From CBDIHP01 sp965279195 (GTDB lineage Bacteria; Planctomycetota; Planctomycetia; Isosphaerales; Isosphaeraceae), in contig CBDIHP010000021.1 of NCBI GenBank assembly GCA_965279195.1, positions 1 through 64,000 of the forward strand: a stretch of 64,000 nt of DNA, read 5' to 3'. The notes below the pieces were generated by a model. That model made no database searches. It had not been told where the DNA came from and saw only the letters and a list, made by a program, of their open reading frames with translations. A program made the translations under genes and the position numbers. The first letter of the stretch is position 1, and each line of letters begins with the position of its first letter. Shown here one piece after another: positions 42,959 through 51,515 of the stretch.

Positions 42959-43489
42959 TCAGGACTCGTTGCGCGTGAGGCGCTGGAAGTTGTGACGCTC
43001 GCCGCGGCCGCGGAGCGGGTAGTCCTTCCGCAAGGGGAAGGCGGTGAACTCATCGGGCATCAGGATCCGGCGCAGGTCGGGGTGGCCGGAGAAGGTGACG
43101 CCGTACATGTCGTAGACCTCGCGCTCCATCCATTCGGCGCCGAGCCAGAGGGGCACGGCCGACGGGAGCGTGGGGTTCGGGTCGTTCACGCCGACCTTGA
43201 CCACGAGCATCTCGCTCGTATCGAGGTTGCGGAGGACGTAGTGGACCTCGAAGCGATCGCGGGTCCAGTCGGGGTAGCCGAGGTAGTCGGTCGCGCCCAG
43301 TTCGGAGAGCAGGCCGAAACCGGCCTGATCGCGAAGCACCTGGAGGACCTCGTAGATCCGCGACGGGTGGACGTGGAGGCGGAGATTGTCCGAGAACCGC
43401 GAGGTGCTGAAGACCCCGTCGCCGAAGACCCGGGCGAGGGTCGCCAGCGTGGCGGCGTGCGGATCGGTCCCGGTGGCGGTGTCGCTCAC
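42959..43489 (-). CDS. nuoC: NADH-quinone oxidoreductase subunit C
   Basis: A 176-residue 30-kDa-type subunit of the peripheral arm. The signature ERE-VYDMYG is seen in EWMEREVYDMYGVTFSGHPDLRRILMPDEF (position about 120-149), ending in FPLRKDYPLRG. It lies between nuoB and nuoD as expected; a GC hairpin separates it from nuoB. Confidence 0.95.
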   Translation of the reverse strand: MSDTATGTDPHAATLATLARVFGDGVFSTSRFSDNLRLHVHPSRIYEVLQVLRDQAGFGLLSELGATDYLGYPDWTRDRFEVHYVLRNLDTSEMLVVKVGVNDPNPTLPSAVPLWLGAEWMEREVYDMYGVTFSGHPDLRRILMPDEFTAFPLRKDYPLRGRGERHNFQRLTRNES

Positions 43490-43527
43490 GATGCTCCCCT
43501 TCGCTCCCGTCTCAAGACCATCGAAGC

Positions 43528-43555
43528 GGCCCGCCCATCAGGTTGAGGGCGGGCC
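43528..43555 (-). promoter_or_regulatory. GC-rich hairpin between nuoB and nuoC
   Basis: GGCCCGCCC (43528-43536) pairs with GGGCGGGCC (43547-43555) across a 10-base loop, in the 84-base gap between nuoB and nuoC. As it lies inside an operon it may be a processing or stability element, or a partial terminator. Confidence 0.5.
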
Positions 43556-43573
43556 AACCAGGATGAACCGCGA

Positions 43574-44305
43574 TCACTTGCTCTCGTTCTTGCCGAGGAG
43601 GGCCGGGCCGCCGGGGATCCGGTAGCCGAAGCGATCCTCGTCGCCGCGCTCGCCCGAGTAGGCGTTGCCGATCGGCACGATCTGGAGGTTGGCGAGTTCC
43701 TTCTCGCGTTCATACAGCTCGGGCAGGCCCTGGCCGAACGTCGCTCCGCCCTTCTGGACCTTCTCTTGAAGATCCATGATGGCCCGGAGGATCTGCTCGG
43801 GACGCGGCGGGCAACCCGGGATGTAGACGTCGATCGGGATGAAACGGTCCACGCCCTGGACGACGGCGTAGGTGTCGAAGATCCCGCCGGTCGAGGCACA
43901 GGCGCCCATGCTGATCGCCCACTTGGGCTCGGGCATCTGGAGCCAGATGCGCTGGAGGACCGGCAGCATCTTCATGGCCACGCGGCCGGCGACGATCATC
44001 AGGTCGCACTGGCGCGGGCTGAACCGCATGACCTCGGCCCCGAACCGGGCGATGTCGAAGCGGCTGGCGCCGACGGCCATGAGCTCGATGCCGCAGCAGG
44101 CGGTGGCGAACGGCATGGGCCAGAGGCTGTACTTCCGGCACCAGTTCACCACGGCGTCGATCGTGGTCAGGATCGTGTTGTCGGGGACCTCGAGGCTCTT
44201 GTTCGTGCCCCCGATGATGCCCGGGGCCTCGATGCGCGAGGTGGCGGGGGATGAGGGGGCACCCGCACCGGCGCCCGAGCCCTCTCCCGATGTCCCTATC
44301 GCCAT
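43574..44305 (-). CDS. nuoB: NADH-quinone oxidoreductase subunit B
   Basis: A 243-residue PSST-type subunit carrying cluster N2. The ligands are the double Cys in FATACCGIELMA, the Cys in SMGACASTGG and that in VYIPGCPPRPEQ. An N-terminal Gly/Ala/Ser-rich stretch of about 25 residues and a C-terminal extension after LPELYEREKEL are longer than in many homologues. The start overlaps nuoA by 10 bases. Confidence 0.95.
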   Translation of the reverse strand: MAIGTSGEGSGAGAGAPSSPATSRIEAPGIIGGTNKSLEVPDNTILTTIDAVVNWCRKYSLWPMPFATACCGIELMAVGASRFDIARFGAEVMRFSPRQCDLMIVAGRVAMKMLPVLQRIWLQMPEPKWAISMGACASTGGIFDTYAVVQGVDRFIPIDVYIPGCPPRPEQILRAIMDLQEKVQKGGATFGQGLPELYEREKELANLQIVPIGNAYSGERGDEDRFGYRIPGGPALLGKNESK

Positions 44306-44736
44306 TCAAAAACCCCCTTGCGCCAGGCGTAGGCAAACGCCGCCGCCAGCACCAGGATGAAGACGCAGATCTCGAAGAAGACGATGCCGCGAAGCTCGGG
44401 CGGCACGCCCACCGGGATGGCCTGGAATACCGTCGCTGTGTCGGCCTGGGCGACGAGGGCCGGGGTGCCCGAGCGATCGCTCCACTGGGCCACCGCCCAG
44501 GGGTAGAGGAAGAGCAATTCCACGTCGAACAGCAGGAAGACGATCGCCACGAGGTAGTAGCGGACGTCGAACCGCTGCCTCGCATCGCCGATCGGGTCCA
44601 TGCCCGACTCGTAGGGCATCTGCTTGACGGCGGTCAGCTTCTTCGGCCCCAGGATCGCGCTCGCCACGACCATCCCGATCGCGGTCATGATCCCGATCAG
44701 GACGAACACGAAGATCGGCGTGAACTCGGTGCCCAT
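44296..44736 (-). CDS. nuoA: NADH-quinone oxidoreductase subunit A
   Basis: A 146-residue, three-helix membrane subunit. KQMPYESGMDPIGDARQRFDVRYY is the family signature (about residues 47-70), followed by VAIVFLLFDVELLFLYPWAV with the conserved acidic residues. It is the first gene of the 14-gene nuoA-N operon. The promoter (44915-44943) and an inverted repeat (44771-44792) lie upstream. Confidence 0.95.
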   Translation of the reverse strand: MGTEFTPIFVFVLIGIMTAIGMVVASAILGPKKLTAVKQMPYESGMDPIGDARQRFDVRYYLVAIVFLLFDVELLFLYPWAVAQWSDRSGTPALVAQADTATVFQAIPVGVPPELRGIVFFEICVFILVLAAAFAYAWRKGVFEWR

Positions 44737-44770
44737 GGAACGCGGTGCCCGTCAAGGGACGAAGCGAACC

Positions 44771-44792
44771 CTTCGTGAACAGTTTCACGAAG
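44771..44792 (-). promoter_or_regulatory. inverted repeat in nuo leader (candidate operator or leader hairpin)
   Basis: CTTCGTGAA (44771-44779) and TTCACGAAG (44784-44792) form a perfect 9-base inverted repeat with a 4-base centre, 35 bases before the nuoA start and about 120 bases after the predicted start of transcription. It may bind a dimeric regulator or fold as RNA. It has outward-facing TTCACG halves and is not parS. Confidence 0.45.
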
Positions 44793-44914
44793 TCTCGCCA
44801 AAAAAATTCCCAGCGAATGCCGGGATGAGGACCATCATCGTTGAGCAGATCATACGAAGGACGGTCCGATCTGCAAGGGGGAGCCAGGAAATCGCCACCC
44901 CCTCGCCGGAACGG

Positions 44915-44943
44915 ATTGTAGACGATCGACAAGCCAGCGTCAA
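44915..44943 (-). promoter_or_regulatory. sigma-70 promoter of the nuo operon
   Basis: On the minus strand TTGACG (44943-44938) and TACAAT (44920-44915) are separated by exactly 17 bases, one mismatch each from consensus. It lies between the stop of the upstream gene (44962) and nuoA, giving a leader of about 170 bases. Confidence 0.75.
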
Positions 44944-44961
44944 AGCCCTAGCGGCCTCCGA

Positions 44962-45978
44962 TCAGCGCGGCGGAGGTGCCGGCGAGACGGGCGGGGTGGT
45001 GGTCGCGGCGCGACCGGCCCGTCGCGATTCCATGATCTCCTCGACGGTCAGCGGGCGGGTGCCCGAGCTGCCGCCCGCGCCGGCACGGGGCCGCCCGGTC
45101 GTGCCGGGAACGGTCGGGGCCGCTGCGTCGGTCGAGCGGAGCGGCGTGATCGTCCGCACCCTCGACTTCTCCTGGTCCGTGTTGCCGGTGTTGCTGTCGG
45201 TGCTGGTTCGGTTGTTACTGCGGAGGGGCGAAGGGCTCAGCGCGTTCGAGCGGCCCGAGGTCCTCGCATTGTTCCGGCTCGCCCCCACGCCGGGCCTGAC
45301 CGGCAGCGTGTTCACGGCCGACGGCTTGGTGGCTGTCGAGTTCGGGTTCGCAGGAGTCGTGGTCGCGGACGGGGCGGCCGCGTCGCGGCGGGGCGTGGTC
45401 GCGATCTCGGGGGCCGCCGGCCGGCGGGGCGAAACCCCCTGGCTCCGCGCCGCGAGTTGCGACTCCTTCTGGATCTCGCGGAGCATCTGGGCCCGCTTCG
45501 CCGGGTCGCGCTCTTTCATCGCGTCGAAGTAGCGGGCATTGCGGTCCTGCTGCTTCTCGAAGAACTCGGTGTCGGCCTTGGCGCCGGGCACGAACGTACG
45601 GCCGAGCGTGCGGTCGTATTGCCGGTACGACTCGTAATAGGGCACCCCGACCCGCGACGCCCGCCGCTGGGTCTCGGCACCCGAGGAACTCGTGTCGAGA
45701 TTCGACTCCAGCGAGTTCAATTCCTCGCGGAACTGGTCGAAACGGTTATACCGGGTCCGGCCGGCCCCGGGGGTCGCGCTCATCCTCGCCTGGTTGGGGA
45801 GGGCGAGATTGTTGGGGACCGAGGGGAAGGCGTATGCCTCCAGCCCGTTCTGGTAATACGGATTGGCGGACTGGGACTGTCCCCAGGCCGTCCCGGACGC
45901 CAGCAGGACGGCCGCGGCGGCCATGCCCTTCCAGGCCAGACGGGGGATACCGAAACTCCGAACGCCTCGCTCACTCAT
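44962..45978 (-). CDS. secreted low-complexity protein of unknown function
   Basis: A 338-residue protein with a signal peptide (MSERGVRSFG, then a hydrophobic stretch WKGMAAAAVLLASGTAWGQ). It is then rich in Asn, Gln, Arg and Thr. A helical segment around residues 120-185 (TEFFEKQQDRNARYFDAMKE, MLREIQKESQLAARSQG) is followed by a disordered Thr/Pro/Ala/Asn tail. No domain is recognised. ATG 45978 is preferred to an upstream in-frame ATG because GGGAGGCGTCAG precedes it and the signal peptide starts there. It is upstream of nuo but has its own stop before the nuo promoter. Confidence 0.65.
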   Translation of the reverse strand: MSERGVRSFGIPRLAWKGMAAAAVLLASGTAWGQSQSANPYYQNGLEAYAFPSVPNNLALPNQARMSATPGAGRTRYNRFDQFREELNSLESNLDTSSSGAETQRRASRVGVPYYESYRQYDRTLGRTFVPGAKADTEFFEKQQDRNARYFDAMKERDPAKRAQMLREIQKESQLAARSQGVSPRRPAAPEIATTPRRDAAAPSATTTPANPNSTATKPSAVNTLPVRPGVGASRNNARTSGRSNALSPSPLRSNNRTSTDSNTGNTDQEKSRVRTITPLRSTDAAAPTVPGTTGRPRAGAGGSSGTRPLTVEEIMESRRAGRAATTTPPVSPAPPPR

Positions 45979-46130
45979 CTGACGCCTCCCGCCCAGCGGC
46001 CGGGCCCTGGCTCGATGCTCCGACTCGTTCAAGGATCGAATCGGAATGATCCATCCTCTACTCTAGCACCCGGAACCTCTTGAGCAAGCCGCGGGCCGCC
46101 GCAATTCGAGATCGCGCCCGTCGATGCGGC

Positions 46131-46796
46131 TCAGGACCAACGCCTCGCCTCGTAAACCGGTTCGGGAGAGATCCTCCAGAAAGAGGCCATCGCCGCTTTC
46201 GAGGTCTGGACGCGGCATCCCGGCCCGATCAGGAGGCAGGATGGCGAGTCAATCTCGAGGATACGGTCAGCGACCCGAATCGAAATCGTGGAAACAAACC
46301 CAATCAGGGCGTCAAGGCCCGATGAATACACGTCCAGGCCGGACAGTGGTGCGTACTCAACCCGGTGAAACTTCTGGTTGGACGTAAACAGGCCATCATG
46401 TCGCGTCTCGGGGTCCACCAGGACGGAAAGGGCCAGATGGTCGACTCCCTCGACCTGCAAGAACCGCTCCCGATGATGCCGAGGGGGGCCGCCGAAGTGG
46501 CGGAGGGCCACAAAGTCGAGCGGCGGGTCGACGTCGATGGCGAACGCGGCGGGCTGGACGATCAGGTCTCCCGGCGCGACCGAAATCCGCCTGCGGTTCA
46601 CCTCGATCGCCCCAACCTGAAGCGGGAAGAGGTAATCGGTTGCGTCCGCGTCGTAAGGGCGGGCGTCCTCGCGGCGGAGTTCGAGTTCCAGGGCGGGCTC
46701 CCAGGCGTGGAGCGCCATCCCCAGGGTCAGCAGGGCGTCCTCATCCCGGAGGTCGGCGATGAGGATCGGGCTGTCGGCGAGGCTCGGTGTGGTCAT
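46131..46796 (-). CDS. conserved hypothetical protein, possibly cupin-like
   Basis: A 221-residue protein starting MTTPSLADSPILIADLRDED. The middle part (VGAIEVNRRRISVAPGDLIV and FVALRHFGGPPRHHRERFLQ) has the short beta-strand and turn pattern of a beta-barrel such as a cupin, but metal ligands are not clear. No signal peptide. It stands between two secreted-protein genes, divergent from the gene at 46964. Function not recognised. Confidence 0.5.
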   Translation of the reverse strand: MTTPSLADSPILIADLRDEDALLTLGMALHAWEPALELELRREDARPYDADATDYLFPLQVGAIEVNRRRISVAPGDLIVQPAAFAIDVDPPLDFVALRHFGGPPRHHRERFLQVEGVDHLALSVLVDPETRHDGLFTSNQKFHRVEYAPLSGLDVYSSGLDALIGFVSTISIRVADRILEIDSPSCLLIGPGCRVQTSKAAMASFWRISPEPVYEARRWS

Positions 46797-46963
46797 CCGG
46801 TGGGTCGGGCGTTCGGGTCGGGGTGAGGGGGCGGGTCGCGACGATTCCAGGCAACGCGCGACGGGTCGCCCCCTGTCTTCGGTCGCTTGCGGTGGGCTAT
46901 GATGGAACGATTCCCGTCGGCCCGCCAGGGTCGACCCCCGCCCGCGTCCCTGAGGAGGTTCCG

Positions 46964-48361
46964 ATGCTCGCCCCTTCGTTGGCGATCTGGGCCGTCCTGG
47001 CCGGCTCGTTCCCCGATGTCGAGGCCGACCGCGGCGAGGAACTGGCCCGTCGACTCGGGTCGCGACTTTATCAGATCCGCGAGACCGCCGAGACCGAGCT
47101 CCTGTCACTCGGCCGGGGCGCACTCCCCGCCCTTCGGACGGCCAAGCGTTCGCGCGACCTCGAGGTCCAGCTCCGCGCAGGCTCCATCCTGGAGAGGATC
47201 GAAGGCAACCTCCTCCTGGAACCGACCCCGATCGCGTTGCGTTCACGCGACATGCCCCTGGTCGACCTCGTCGACCGGATCCGGCGCGAATCCGGCGTCT
47301 CCCTGATGCTCATGCCCTCCGATCCGAGGACATGGAAGGACCGCCGGGTGACGATCGACTCCCAGGACCCCTTGCCGTTCTGGTCGGCCGTCGACCGACT
47401 CTGCGAGGCGGCGAATCTCCATTATGTCCTGGGCGCGAGCGTCGTCGGCTCGCAGACGTACGAGCCGGTCTTCGTCCTGTTCGACAAGGGGGCCCCGAAG
47501 CCCTCGATGGTGGTCGACCGGGGCCCGGTCCGGATCCAGCTCAGCGTGGTGCAGAACGCGGCCCAGTCGGGGATGTCCACCCAGGGGCTCGTCCCCGTCG
47601 CACCGTTCCGCGACGGGCCCGGCCTCCGCTTCGATCGACCCGGCCGAGGGGCGTCGATCTCCCAGACGGCGCGGGCGATCCACCTCCAGTTCCAGTTCGT
47701 TGCCGAGCCCCGGCTCGCCCTGCTGAACCAGGGGCCTGTCCGGATCTCCGAGGCCATCGACGACAAGGGGCAATCCCTCGGCTCGAATCTCGGCCCCAAC
47801 GCCGGCACATTCCCGGCCGCCTACTACGGGATGTCGCCGACCCATTCGCTCCGGCTCATCCATCAGTTGAACCTGCCGCGCGATCAGGAGCCGACCTCGC
47901 TCAGACGCCTGAGGGGGTCGCTGCCCGTGGTGATCGCGACCCGCAAAAGCGACCCGATCGACATCGCGCTGCCCGACGGCGTCGGCAAGGCCTTCCGGAA
48001 CGACGAGACGATCCTGCGGGTCGCCAACCTCTCCACCCGCTCGCCCCAGACCCCGATCACCACGATGGAGGTCGTCCTCAAGACGCATGCCTCCCAGGTG
48101 CCTCCGCAGCCCATGAACGAGTTCGACCTCAGCGGCTTCCGGCCCGAGGTCTCGCCCCAGCAACTGGAAATCCTCGACGCCAACGGCCGGGTCATGACCT
48201 GGTATCCGTCGGGCATCCGGTCCGACAGCGAGGGGACGCGTGTCACGCTCACGTTCGCGGTCAATGGCGCGACGCAGACCCCCGCCCGGGTCCGGTTCTA
48301 CGGGCTGACCCGCACCTCGACCGAGCTGGACTTCTCGTTCCAGGACGTCTCGCTGAAATGA
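46964..48361 (+). CDS. secreted HEAT-like/unknown planctomycete protein
   Basis: A 465-residue protein. A short hydrophobic N-terminus (MLAPSLAIWAVLAGSFPDVEA) may be a signal peptide. Residues about 22-75 are helical (RLYQIRETAETELLSLGRGA, RSILERI-like pattern), as seen before a recurrent planctomycete domain that starts LRSRDMPLVDLVDRIRRESG. Beta-rich regions follow. ATG 46964 is preceded by GAGGAGG. No enzyme motif is seen. It converges with proB, 15 bases between stops. Confidence 0.6.
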   Translation: MLAPSLAIWAVLAGSFPDVEADRGEELARRLGSRLYQIRETAETELLSLGRGALPALRTAKRSRDLEVQLRAGSILERIEGNLLLEPTPIALRSRDMPLVDLVDRIRRESGVSLMLMPSDPRTWKDRRVTIDSQDPLPFWSAVDRLCEAANLHYVLGASVVGSQTYEPVFVLFDKGAPKPSMVVDRGPVRIQLSVVQNAAQSGMSTQGLVPVAPFRDGPGLRFDRPGRGASISQTARAIHLQFQFVAEPRLALLNQGPVRISEAIDDKGQSLGSNLGPNAGTFPAAYYGMSPTHSLRLIHQLNLPRDQEPTSLRRLRGSLPVVIATRKSDPIDIALPDGVGKAFRNDETILRVANLSTRSPQTPITTMEVVLKTHASQVPPQPMNEFDLSGFRPEVSPQQLEILDANGRVMTWYPSGIRSDSEGTRVTLTFAVNGATQTPARVRFYGLTRTSTELDFSFQDVSLK

Positions 48362-48376
48362 GGGCGGTCGGGCCCA

Positions 48377-49513
48377 TCAGGACGTGAGGACGAGGTTGTC
48401 CCGGTGGATGACCTCGTCGTAAACCTCGGCCCCGAGCGACTTTTTCGCCTGCTCGGTCCGCATCCCCCGGATCTTCCGGGCATCCCCGGCGTCGTAATTG
48501 ATCAGGCCGCGGGCGAACTCCTGGCCCTCGCCGTCGCGGACGCCGACGATGTCTCCCTTCTCGAAGTCGCCGACCACGTCGACGACCCCGATCGCTAGAA
48601 GGCTGTTGAGGCCGGTCTCCAGCGCCTTCCGGGCCCCCAGGTCGACGACGACGTGCCCCCTCGGCCGCGCGGTCAGGCCGATCCAGCGCTTGCGTGCGCG
48701 GTGCGTCTGGCCGCGTGCCAGGAACAACGTCCCGGCGGGCTCGCCGTTGAGGATCCGGGTCAGGGGATTGGGCTTCCGGCCGGACGCGATGATCACCGAG
48801 CCGCCGGCCTTGGTCACCAGCCCCGCCGACTGGAGCTTGCTGCGCATCCCGCCGGTCCCGAGCGAACTCTTGCTGTCTCCCGCCAGCGAGAGGACGTCAT
48901 CGAGGTTGCCGACGAGCGGGATCGTCTCACCCAGCCCTTCGTTCCCGGGGTCGGATTTGTAGAGCCCGTCGACCACGCTCAGGATCACAAGGAGCGGGGC
49001 CTGGAGCAGGTTGGCGACCATCGCGGCGAGCTTGTCGTTGTCGCCGAACTTGATCTCGTCGACGGAGATCGTGTCGTTCTCGTTGATGACAGGGACGGCG
49101 TTGAGCTCGAACAGGGCCGTCAGGGTGTTCCGCATGTTCAGGTAGCGGACGCGGCTGTCGAAATCCTCGTGAGTGAGGAGCAACTGGGCGGCGTTGCGGC
49201 CGTGGCGCCGGAAGCCCTCGTCGTAGGCCCGCATGAGGTAGGCTTGCCCGACGGCGGCGGCGGCCTGGAGCTGCGGCAGGTTGTCCGGGCGTTTCCCCAG
49301 GCCGAGCCGGCCGATCCCGGCCCCGACCGCGCCGGAACTGACGAGGGCGACCTTCCGGCCGGTCGCGGCGACCGCGGAGATCTGCTCGGTCAGGTGGCCG
49401 ATCCGGTCCAGGTCGAGTGTACCGTCGGAGCCGGCAAGGACGGATGTGCCGACCTTGACCACCCAGGTGTGCGCCGAATGCACCACGTCGTCGCGGACCA
49501 AGTCACGGGCCAT
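48377..49513 (-). CDS. proB: glutamate 5-kinase
   Basis: A 378-residue enzyme that phosphorylates glutamate in the first step of proline synthesis. The amino acid kinase domain shows VVKVGTSVLAG, VSSGAVGAGIGRLGL, NENDTISVDEIKFGDNDKLAAMVA and SLGTGGMRSKLQSAGL. A C-terminal PUA domain occupies about residues 280-365 (GHVVVDLGARKAL, VGDFEKGDIVGV). ATG 49513 marks the start of homology. It is divergent from purF, with shared -10-like sequence at 49675-49680. No proA is adjacent. Confidence 0.95.
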   Translation of the reverse strand: MARDLVRDDVVHSAHTWVVKVGTSVLAGSDGTLDLDRIGHLTEQISAVAATGRKVALVSSGAVGAGIGRLGLGKRPDNLPQLQAAAAVGQAYLMRAYDEGFRRHGRNAAQLLLTHEDFDSRVRYLNMRNTLTALFELNAVPVINENDTISVDEIKFGDNDKLAAMVANLLQAPLLVILSVVDGLYKSDPGNEGLGETIPLVGNLDDVLSLAGDSKSSLGTGGMRSKLQSAGLVTKAGGSVIIASGRKPNPLTRILNGEPAGTLFLARGQTHRARKRWIGLTARPRGHVVVDLGARKALETGLNSLLAIGVVDVVGDFEKGDIVGVRDGEGQEFARGLINYDAGDARKIRGMRTEQAKKSLGAEVYDEVIHRDNLVLTS

Positions 49514-49651
49514 CGCGGGACCACACTCCGTTCGAGGCTTCATATTTGCGCCTTTTCCCCAGACGCACAAGAGCACCCAAACCGCCCGTTTCGCAGGCTT
49601 TCCCCAGTCAGAATGATCGTCGGGAATTGCCCGGGGAACGGCCTGTGAAGA

Positions 49652-49680
49652 TTGTCGGTAGGGTGTCGGACCATTATACT
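49652..49680 (+). promoter_or_regulatory. sigma-70 promoter for purF
   Basis: TTGTCG (49652-49657), a 17-base spacer, then TATACT (49675-49680). Transcription would start near 49687, about 100 bases before the purF ATG. The opposite strand over the same bases reads TAGTATAAT, a consensus -10, but without a clear -35 for proB. Confidence 0.65.
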
Positions 49681-49789
49681 AGATGGAGCGAAGCGGCCTA
49701 GCCGAAGTCGCCTCCCCCGACATCGCTTGCGCGTCGAGTTTGGCCCTCCCGGAGCCTCGGGCTCGCTCCTACCAAGGTCCATCCCGTCC

Positions 49790-51394
49790 ATGGGCGAATT
49801 GAAGCACGAGTGCGGCGTGGCGGCCGTCTATCACCACCACGCCGGCGATCGTCCCGCGTCCGCGCTCACCCCGGTGCGAGACGACGTCTTCAGCGTGGCC
49901 AAGATGGTCCCCCGGATGCTGCTCGACATGCAGAACCGGGGGCAACTGGCCTCGGGGATGACGAGCTACAACCCGGACCGGAGCGCCTTGCTCAAGACCC
50001 ACAAGGAACTCGGCACCGTCGCCGAGGGGTTCCGGCTGAACCATCGCGAGAAGTTCGAGGCGATCATGCGGGGCCAGACCGGCCCGGCGGCGATCGGCCA
50101 CGTCCGCTACGCGACCTGCGGCGGCGACGACGTCAGCTATGCCCAGCCGTTCGAACGCGAGCACGGCCGCCGGGCCCGCTGGTTCGCGTTCGCCTTCAAC
50201 GGCCAGATCACGAATTATCATGAACTCAAGCGTGAGCTGCTTGAGCAGGGGGACTACCACCTCAAGCTCGACACCGACACCGAGATCATGATGCACGCCC
50301 TGAGCTACGAGCTCCAGCAGCAGGGCAATACGATCGACTGGGTGAAGGTCTTCTCGAACGTCGCGGAGCGGTTCGACGGCGCCTACAACGTCGTCCTGCT
50401 CTCGGCCTGCGGCGATCTGATCGTCGCCCGCGACCCGCTCGGCTTCCGGCCCCTCTGCATCGCCGAGGACGGCCCGCTGTTCGCCGCCGCCAGTGAGAGC
50501 GTGCCCCTCTCGAACCTGGGGTTCCGCGACATCCGCTCGCTCGAGCCGGGGACCGTCGCGATCGTGAACAACGACGGCGTCCGCATCGAACGCTTCGCCG
50601 AGTCCCCCCGCCACGCCCACTGCTTCTTCGAGTGGATCTACTTCGCGAACGTCGCCAGCACGCTCGACGACCGCTCCGTCTACCTCTCCCGCGCGATGCT
50701 CGGGAAGGAACTCGCGGCGATGGAGGACGTGCCGCTCGACGCCGACACGATCGTCGTCCCCGTGCCCGACACCGCCAAGGCCGCGGCCGACTCGATGGCA
50801 TTTGCCCTCGGCCTGCCGTCGGTCGAAGGACTGATGCGGAACCGCTACGTCGGCCGGACCTTCATCGAAGGCACCGCCGACCGCGCGGCCAAGGCCCGGC
50901 TGAAGTACACGCCGCTGCCCGAGGTTCTGAAGGGCAAGCGGGTGCTGCTGGTCGAGGACAGCATCGTCCGCTCGACCACAATGCGGGCGCTCGTCAATGA
51001 GATCCGCGAGCGCGGCGGCGCGAGGGAGATCCACCTCCGCGTGGCCTGCCCGCCGATCATCGCGCCTTGCTATTACGGCATCGACATGTCTCGCAAGGAC
51101 GAACTGTTCGCCCCCAAGTTCGCCGACCTGCCCGACGGCGGGGTCTCGCCCGAGGCGCAGATGAAGATGGCGAAGATCCTCGGGGCCGACAGCCTCCGGT
51201 ATCTCCCGGTGGACGCCATCGCCCGCTCGGTCGGCCTCTCCGAAAACCGCCTCTGCCGCGCCTGCGTGACCGGCGAATACCCGACTTCCTGCGGCGAGCA
51301 GCTCTACCAGATCGACGGCCTCGAACCCGTCGGGGCGGGTGTGGCGTCCGCGAATGGTGTCCACGATGTCCACAAACGGGCCTACGAGCGTTAA
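49790..51394 (+). CDS. purF: amidophosphoribosyltransferase
   Basis: A 534-residue enzyme that makes phosphoribosylamine from PRPP and glutamine, the first step of purine synthesis. Start MGELKHECGVAAVYHH: the nucleophile Cys is residue 8, so the cleaved propeptide would be only 7 residues. The PRPP site is VLLVEDSIVRSTTMR near residues 384-398. Cys residues in HCFFEWIYFA, RVACPPI and CRACVTGEYP match the four ligands of the 4Fe-4S type (Bacillus-like) enzyme. The FAFNGQITNY segment departs from the usual AHNG. It is followed by hairpins at 51416-51515. Confidence 0.9.
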   Translation: MGELKHECGVAAVYHHHAGDRPASALTPVRDDVFSVAKMVPRMLLDMQNRGQLASGMTSYNPDRSALLKTHKELGTVAEGFRLNHREKFEAIMRGQTGPAAIGHVRYATCGGDDVSYAQPFEREHGRRARWFAFAFNGQITNYHELKRELLEQGDYHLKLDTDTEIMMHALSYELQQQGNTIDWVKVFSNVAERFDGAYNVVLLSACGDLIVARDPLGFRPLCIAEDGPLFAAASESVPLSNLGFRDIRSLEPGTVAIVNNDGVRIERFAESPRHAHCFFEWIYFANVASTLDDRSVYLSRAMLGKELAAMEDVPLDADTIVVPVPDTAKAAADSMAFALGLPSVEGLMRNRYVGRTFIEGTADRAAKARLKYTPLPEVLKGKRVLLVEDSIVRSTTMRALVNEIRERGGAREIHLRVACPPIIAPCYYGIDMSRKDELFAPKFADLPDGGVSPEAQMKMAKILGADSLRYLPVDAIARSVGLSENRLCRACVTGEYPTSCGEQLYQIDGLEPVGAGVASANGVHDVHKRAYER

Positions 51395-51415
51395 TCGCGC
51401 GGGGCCCGCTAACGC

Positions 51416-51449
51416 GACCAGTGTTCATGCCATCGCATGAACACTGGTC
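51416..51449. terminator. perfect 15-bp hairpin after purF
   Basis: GACCAGTGTTCATGC (51416-51430) pairs perfectly with GCATGAACACTGGTC (51435-51449), loop CATC. It lies 21 bases after the purF stop and is the likely terminator. Confidence 0.6.
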
Positions 51450-51491
51450 ACCAATAGCGGACCCTGCTCGTCCGAATTCGCGGCATGAGAA

Positions 51492-51515
51492 TAGGGTCCG
51501 CACTAGCGGACCCTA
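51492..51515. terminator. second hairpin facing the PDZ gene
   Basis: TAGGGTCCGC (51492-51501) pairs with GCGGACCCTA (51506-51515), loop ACTA. The motif TAGCGGACCCT is also present upstream at 51455-51465 as a direct copy. The right arm overlaps the stop codon of the minus-strand PDZ gene. Confidence 0.5.

Noticed and set aside
44771..44792. Second parS candidate from TTTCACG/CGTGAA words
   Set aside because: The half-sites point outward with a 4-base centre, the reverse of parS; kept only as an inverted repeat in the nuo leader.
46033..46130. Promoter for the secreted protein at 44962-45978 (TTGCTC...TAGAGT)
   Set aside because: Weak -35 and 16-base spacing; not distinguishable from background.
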